Shown here: piece after piece, positions 58,565 through 64,000 of the stretch | How the letters are laid out: every line of letters begins with the position of its first letter | Numbering within the stretch: position 1 is the first letter of the stretch | Origin: Leptasterias polaris | Lineage: Eukaryota > Echinodermata > Asteroidea > Forcipulatida > Asteriidae | Reading direction: 5' to 3' | DNA length: 64,000 nucleotides | Assembly (NCBI GenBank): GCA_037783415.1 | Contig: JAZGTN010000097.1 | Span: 4,216,001 to 4,280,000, forward strand | Made by a program: the position numbers and the translations under genes | The notes under the pieces: generated by a model | The model's input: the letters and a program-made list of their open reading frames with translations, nothing else | The model's database searches: none | Told to the model about the DNA's origin: nothing

Positions 58565-59646
58565 TAAAGGTGTTCAGACAACTCGACCGACGGTTCGACA
58601 ACTCGAGAGTCTGACAACTCGAGAGTCTGACAACTCGAGAGTCTGACAACTCGAGAGTCTGACAACTCGACGGGTCAGACAACTCGTCCGGTCAGACAAC
58701 TCGTCCGGTCGGACAACTTGACGGCTGGTTCGTAAAACTGTCAGACAAGTCGACTTTTGATCAGACAACTCGACGGATGGAGTTCAAATCCTTGTGTGAC
58801 ACCGAAGGGCGCGCCGCAGCTGACCGCATGGCATGGTGGACGAACGTACTGTCTCGGGGGCACACTCAGGCGCCCCCGGGGTTGGGGGACACGGACGTGT
58901 ATTTGTTCTAGCTCTGTTTTTGACCGCATGGCATGGGGACGAACGTACGTCTGCTGTGACAGGGCACAGGCGCCCCCGGGGAAAATAATTACAAAATGAG
59001 AACGCTGAAACTGAAAGGGGACTTCTTCAAGTTCACTGGCGGTCTCCCGGAGATTTGGCAAAGCATGACTCGATTAATATGTTTTGTGCAAATCCAATCG
59101 GTTGGCAGACTTATTGAGTTTAATATGGACGTTTGTTTAAAGAATGTGTATTTCAAATTTAGATATTAGCTCTTTGTTACCCAGTACCAGTAGTTTTCTT
59201 TTTGTAGTGTTGTGCCAGTGAGTGTATACAAATAAAGAAAATATAAATAAACCTTCGGGCCCTATCCTTCCGGCCCAAGGAAAGGCCAACGGAATACTTG
59301 TTTAAAGTTCACACAAATATTTTGTGTAAACATTGTCAGTATGCCCTTTGTCAGTAATGGAGATATGGGGTGCGTTCCGTTTTCGCGGTCGTAACCAATA
59401 ACCGTTTCTGTCAAATGGCCAGTGATTAACCAATGGCAAGTTGAACCGAAACAGTTATTGGTTTCGACCGCGAAAACGCATTCACCCGTCGACTTCACTC
59501 GTCGACTTGTCTTGGCACTCCGTCGAGTTGTCTCACTGGCGAGTTGTAAAGCTGTCGAGTTGCCCGACCGGACGAGTTGTCTGACCCGTCGAGTTGTCAG
59601 ACTGTCGATCGATTTGTCGAACCGTCGAGTTGTCTGACATTCCCCT
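58565..59646. mobile_element. Foldback element with arrayed terminal repeats
   Basis: The left arm (about 58571-58785) and right arm (about 59485-59640) are inverted copies built from repeats of TCAGACAACTCGACGGG-like units. The left arm has four near-identical GAGAGTCTGACAACTC units where the right has one. The outermost text is also inverted (TTAAAGG...TTCAGACAAC and GTTGTCTGACATTCCCCTTAA). The core carries two roughly 60 bp repeats with GACCGCATGGCATGG and CGCCCCCGGGG (58821 and 58922) and a nested palindrome. No transposase. Confidence 0.7.
59368..59488. mobile_element. 121 bp palindrome nested in the foldback element
   Basis: GTTTTCGCGGTCGTAACCAA pairs with TTGGTTTCGACCGCGAAAAC, and TAACCGTTTC with GAAACAGTTA. 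CCAAT words occur in both arms. Confidence 0.6.
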
Positions 59647-59780
59647 TAAAAGGCCATATATTAGGTACATTCAAGCTGTGATTGGGTCCATGGTGTTTTG
59701 TACTTCTCTCGGGGGCAAAAAGGTTGGATTAGGGCAGTTTAGCCCATCGCTTAAACCTCACTGGCTGGGCCTGCTAATTA

Positions 59781-59936
59781 GATCCATCCAATAAGCCCCG
59801 CCTCCTTACGAGTTGACCAATCACAGATGCGAAACCCGATCACCATTAGTGCAAAGATCACCAAACGGCTCAAATGGTGATCAGATTTCGCGGTTGTGAT
59901 TGGTCAATGAGAAATGGGCGTGGCTTAATGGATCGG
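59781..59936. mobile_element. 156 bp palindromic MITE with CCAAT words
   Basis: GATCCATCCAATAAGCCCCG pairs with the right end CGTGGCTTAATGGATC; the inner TTGACCAATCACA pairs with TGTGATTGGTCAA, and GATCACCATT with AATGGTGATC. Confidence 0.6.
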
Positions 59937-60066
59937 TGTATTGACGCCCAGCGAACGATCGTGGGTGTCCATGGGGCCCAATAGACTGTGCAAGTCTCGC
60001 GCGTATCGGAGCGAGAAAACACGTCAAGTGAAGAACATATTTTTTTCTGAAATCAAATCATTGTTT

Positions 60067-60445
60067 TTAAAGGCACTGAATACGTTTTGTAATTGTCAAA
60101 GACCAGTATTCTCACTTGTTGGTGTATCCCAACATATGCATAAAATAACAAGCCTGTGAAAATTTGGGCTCAATTGGTCATTGAAGTTGCAAGAAAATGG
60201 TGAAAGAAAAAACACCCTTGTTGTACAAATTAGTGTGCTTTCAGATAGGAATAAAAGGCTTCTGGCCAGAAGTCTTTTATTATTTTAGTGAGAAATTACC
60301 TCTTTCTCAAAAACTACGTTACTTCAGAGGGAGTCGTTTCTCACACTGTTTTATACCATCAACAGCTCTCCTTTGCTCGTTACCAAGTAAGTTTTTATGC
60401 TAATATATATTTTGAGTAATTACCAAACGTGTACAGTGCCTTTAA
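60067..60445. mobile_element. 379 bp MITE with AAAGGCACTG ends
   Basis: Left TTAAAGGCACTGAATACGTT; right end reversed TTAAAGGCACTGTACACGTT. The inner hairpin AAAAGGCTTCTGGCCAGAAG-TCTTTT is complete. I recognise this as an abundant echinoderm repeat. TTTAAA at both edges may be target sequence. Confidence 0.7.
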
Positions 60446-60642
60446 ATTAGATCTATGAACAAATCTGACCAACAAAAATAATCTTTACAATTTGCATAAA
60501 ATGAGTTTTAGCTTTCATAGTAAACACACAAATCAGTGTTAGTTTTTGTTGAAACAAACTAAACACTCTGGGACAAGGATGCTTATTTGATCTAAACTTT
60601 TTAGGGAACCCTTTTGTAAATCCACGCCTGAGTACGTGCAGC

Positions 60643-61290
60643 CACTAAAAGCAGGTTTAAACGCAGACGCACGATGATCGCACGGGCGTAGAATTAACGC
60701 ATGACGCAGTTTAAAGAGGACGCTGACGCCTCGACAACCGTAGCTAGACTGCAATGAAAAGGCTCAGCGTCTGACAATTACAGCGTCTGGTGATTATCAT
60801 CGCGCGACCAAAACAAATTTGGTGATCGGAGGTGGGCACAAATTCTTAATTTTTTGCAAGTAACCGGAAGCAGAGGTCAAGTTTAATTCTCGGGTTTTCT
60901 TCGTTGTTTTGTTGAATTGATTTAACTTTCATATTTTTGATCACTTAGTATAACATTCCAAACAACATATTTAATGTTCATGGTCATAAAGTACGTTAAA
61001 CTAAAACAACAGACGAAACAAAATATTGCCAACGTAAAAACTCCATAATGGTTGGGACCACGATGGTCCCGGAAGTTCGCTTACGCGCGAGACTTGTGTG
61101 AAGAATGAATCGTGTGCTATCAAAGTGGTCCTGCAGCATGCACTGCATGCAGTTGGTTGCCTGCAAAAGTTGCCTCATATGACAAGGCCCTATGACTGTT
61201 GAGGCGTCAGCGTCCTCTGTAAACGGCGTCACGCGTTAATTTTACGCTCCTGCGGCCACCGCGCGTCCGCATATAAACCAGCTTTTAGTG
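60643..61290. mobile_element. 648 bp element with about 100 bp terminal inverted repeats
   Basis: Left CACTAAAAGCAGGTTTAAAC; right reversed CACTAAAAGCTGGTTTATAT. The arms continue similar through AATTAACGC.TGACGC and AGAGGACGCTGACGCCTC. No transposase frame in the core. Confidence 0.65.
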
Positions 61291-61499
61291 TTTGCATTAT
61301 TCGGGCATGGATTTTCAAAAGGGGTTTCTAAAAAGTTAAAATCCATTGATCTCCATTATACTTATAGTGGAAATCAATGTTAAAATCCCACAGTTTTAAT
61401 TTATTTCAAAAAAATTAAACAAAATTATTTGTGTATTTATTACAAAAGCTAAAACTCATTGTATAAAAATTGTAATGAGTATTTATGTTGTTCAGATTT

Positions 61500-61571
61500 G
61501 TTCAGTAAGCGGAGCAATGGTGATGGCAAGTGCAGAATTTGGCGGTAAGCTGAGCCATGAAATTGGGCCCT
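61500..61571. repeat. Right arm of the GGGCCCAATTTCATGGCTC MITE
   Basis: Ends GAGCCATGAAATTGGGCCC, as does the right end of 8286-8522; the left arm is absent. Confidence 0.55.
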
Positions 61572-62079
61572 GGTGTGAACTATTGAATCCATAATCGTTA
61601 TAGCCTTGTGTTTCTTCATAAAATGACGTCAATGTTAATATAATGTGCCTACTGGTTGCCATTTTTACCGACCATAATCATACCTAGTATTAACCTCTGT
61701 GTCACTGAGCTATACATTGTTTTATAAAGGGAAATGAGCGGGTCTGTCATCTCAGTAGTTTCAAACAGATGAAAAACCTTGGAGAAAAAAAACCAAAACA
61801 AGCCTACCAGCAAGATTTCCAGATATACGATCGAGTAACTAACATGGAACATCTCGCTGAGGTGGAGTATAGAGAGGAATTTCGACTTGAAATGACGGCG
61901 GATAAAAAGTGTTTTATCATGAATATCTTTGTTTTTCTCATTGTTCTAACATTGACTGGTGAGTTGTTGATTACGAGGGTATTAAGTATGACAGTGGATC
62001 GATTCGGCAATTTTAATGAAATCATTGCTTTTAACCTGTAAAATTATACGAAATTTTACTCATGTTTAGTAGTCAGCTG

Positions 62080-62437
62080 ATGTTCTTTCTTTATATATAT
62101 ATTACTTTACTTATATTTGTTATTGTCGTTATTATCATTGTTATTATTATTATTAATATTACTATAATATTAATATTATTCTCATCATTTCTGTCTTTGT
62201 GCAACTTGTCTGTCCGTACGTTCTTGTTCCTGTTTACGTTCTGTTTGTCTGTCCATCAGGCATCTCACCACAAGCCTCGGCTTCTCGATGATGCCTCCAT
62301 ACTTATGTAATTGTTTGCCTTGTAATTAATGTTTCTTTGATTACTTCTTTAAATTAATGTTTTGGCTATGTACTGTTTGGAAATTTCATGAAGTATGGAA
62401 ATAAATGTGAAATTGAATTGAATTGAATTGAATTGAA
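62080..62437 (+). mobile_element. 3' end of a non-LTR retrotransposon
   Basis: Contains CACAAGCCTCGGCTTCTCGA, ATGTACTGTTTGGAAAT, GGAAATAAATGTGAA and a GAATT pentamer tail, a typical CR1/L2-like 3' untranslated end. No reverse transcriptase is present; 5'-truncated. Confidence 0.45.
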
Positions 62438-62623
62438 AGCGTCTAAGGGACAATAAAATATAAAACAAGTCACGATGACTAATTTCATATTATGTTATGA
62501 CTATACAAGTCATAATTGCTCCTAGTTATGAATGAGCGTAAGCCAAAACTATGACTTATACCAATTAAGTCATATTTAAGATTATATCTTATGACTCACA
62601 ATTTATAATCATGACTTTTTGGC

Positions 62624-63963
62624 TGTCACAGTCAAATCGAAGTGCAGGAACCTAATATGAATATTCATTCCTTTCCTTCAGACTTCGTATAGATTTGTTT
62701 AAGTTCTTTTATTAAGATGTAAATATTCATGAGAGTTTGGAAGGAAGGTTTAGTGGAGTCTCCTGAAGAGTGGATGCCAAATGTTCTGTTGCTCTGCTGC
62801 TGTTAAATTGTACAAAAATAGGTACATGCTGTTCCCAAATCAATTAATAATTACATAGGGAATAATTTTCTGCAAGCCAGCTATTTTGCAGCCAAGCTAG
62901 ACGAGCGCAGAGGGTTTTTATATATAGGCTCCTATACCCGTTCTATTCTGACTTTGGCAAGGGAGACAGGTTAGACGACCCGATCAACAACCGTAAGTTA
63001 ATTCATTTAATTTTTCACCTTATTACCTTCATAGAAAGTCTATAGTAATTGAGTTTCATAGTAATTTTGAGCTAGTCGGAGCAGAAGTGTTAAGAGACAC
63101 AGTAAAGTAAACCAACCAAGTATTAAGATCCTTTATATTGACTATGTGTATATATTGGAAGATAAACTCTAATTGAAGTTATTTATGAATGGTGGTTTAC
63201 TATTATCAATTGGCCGAAATTATGGCAGAGATTGTTTCGTATGATTTTTCAGATGGCCTTTAATGGAGTGTAAAGGGCAAGCGCAAGAAGGCGCACACCC
63301 AAGTATTTTCTATGGTGAAAATCATCAGAGAACCACCCCTGGCTGGAGTGGAAGTGACCGACTGTGTGGTGAGGTTTTACGGCGAGGTAGGGGACGGACG
63401 CACAACGTCAAGGACGTTAGATCAGATGGGGGAAAGTTCAGCACAGCCTGAGAATGAACTGTGAACAATATTCATTTGATTTCCCTCGGCCAAGTATTTT
63501 GAATGCTCTTTTTATCATTTAATGTGCACCTACTGAACGGTAGTCGTCAGAGGAATAGGGTGCGTCACAGGGTGTGACAATATATCAAAAGTACAAATAT
63601 ACGAAGTACGTTTTAACTGAATACCAGGGGCAGATAATAGCCATCCCCCAGATTTACCAACAGTTAGTGTTGACAAACGCATTTATTGAATTTGATCATA
63701 CTATTATTTTAATTATTTGCTATTCTGCCTTTATTTATAAAGCCTAAGTAATGTTGCAAATAACGCTTGGTTTTGCTCGAGCTTGATGAAGATGTTGGGG
63801 TTATAGTTAGATAATCCACACATGTACATATACCTTGTATAGATCAATTTGTATATTTTTTTTTGAGAATAAATTAGCACTGAACTAAAGAAGTTGTGAA
63901 CCACTTTTCATTTATTGTAGTTTGGATTCGGTAAGAGGATTCGTTAACCCTTTTGTTCTGACA
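62624..63963 (+). mobile_element. Possible LTR at the window end
   Basis: Ends in TTCTGACA, directly followed by TTGGCAATCCCGAC, which looks like a retroviral-type primer binding site. AATAAA lies at 63869. A matching start TGTCACAG is at 62624, and a shorter alternative start TGTGACAA is at 63573. A TATA-like TTTTTATATATAGG is at 62917. The internal region would lie to the right, outside the window, so this cannot be confirmed. Confidence 0.35.
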
Positions 63964-64000
63964 TTGGCAATCCCGACTTAGTTAGTATTTCATTGACTGT

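Larger units (their letters stand above)
57973..64000. other. Region upstream of the PPP1R36-like gene, no firm gene
   Basis: No exon I can support. It contains the gene's 5' region, a 21-22 bp tandem repeat (58370-58455), a foldback element (58565-59646) with a nested palindrome, two MITEs (59781-59936, 60067-60445), a longer inverted-repeat element (60643-61290), a retrotransposon 3' end (62080-62437) and a possible LTR (up to 63963). An open frame at 61769-62041 (90 codons with a membrane-like FIMNIFVFLIVLTLTGELL) has no recognisable homology. Confidence 0.6.

Noticed and set aside
58741..59061. 106-codon open frame in the foldback element
   Set aside because: It reads through the two internal 60 bp repeats and the terminal array; repetitive peptide is a by-product.
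61769..62041. 90-codon frame with a hydrophobic segment
   Set aside because: It starts with ATG and has a membrane-like stretch, but no homology, splice context or conservation evidence; mentioned only in the regional note.

Overview
This is a eukaryotic, intron-rich, AT-rich window. It almost certainly comes from an echinoderm, with a sea star or sea cucumber most likely. That placement is inference: it rests on the metazoan gene set, long introns with GT/AG junctions, and many palindromic and tRNA-derived repeats that I recognise from echinoderm genomes. There are no operons, Shine-Dalgarno sites or CRISPR arrays.

Genes from left to right. (1) Ataxin-3 on the plus strand lacks only its first short exon; seven exons run from 411 to 6999. 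(2) A beta-1,3-glucuronyltransferase (B3GAT/GlcAT-I type) on the minus strand has four coding exons, 18746 down to 13627, and is complete. (3) An STPG4-like sperm-tail PG-rich repeat protein on the plus strand has eight? no: seven upstream coding exons plus a last one are not all separate classes; the eight coding exons listed in its entry run from 24587 to 33771. Its last intron holds a 4.8 kb DIRS-type tyrosine-recombinase retrotransposon on the minus strand. (4) An unrecognised two-exon gene of about 150 codons on the minus strand (41270 down to 36463) has (5) the intronless tRNA-dihydrouridine synthase DUS4L (40007 down to 38994) inside its intron on the same strand. (6) A PPP1R36-like protein phosphatase 1 regulatory subunit on the minus strand has 16 coding exons, 57972 down to 44333, with a tRNA-Val(TAC) gene in its first intron. 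All exon phases in the six spliced models join without a break.

The rest is intron or intergenic DNA full of repeats: tRNA-derived SINEs, several MITE families with clear terminal inverted repeats, minisatellites and poly-G tracts. Several insertions are nested, so an empty site can be read and the element ends fixed.

The most informative object is the DIRS element. It sits inside a SINE, its 115 bp inverted terminal repeats look identical, and its internal complementary region reproduces the joined ends with a single AAT between them. A second unusual object is a 1.1 kb foldback element upstream of the PPP1R36-like gene whose arms are arrays of a roughly 16 bp unit.

The genes have unrelated cellular roles: deubiquitination, proteoglycan linker synthesis, tRNA modification, and sperm or cilium associated proteins. 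I see no sign that they act as one pathway.
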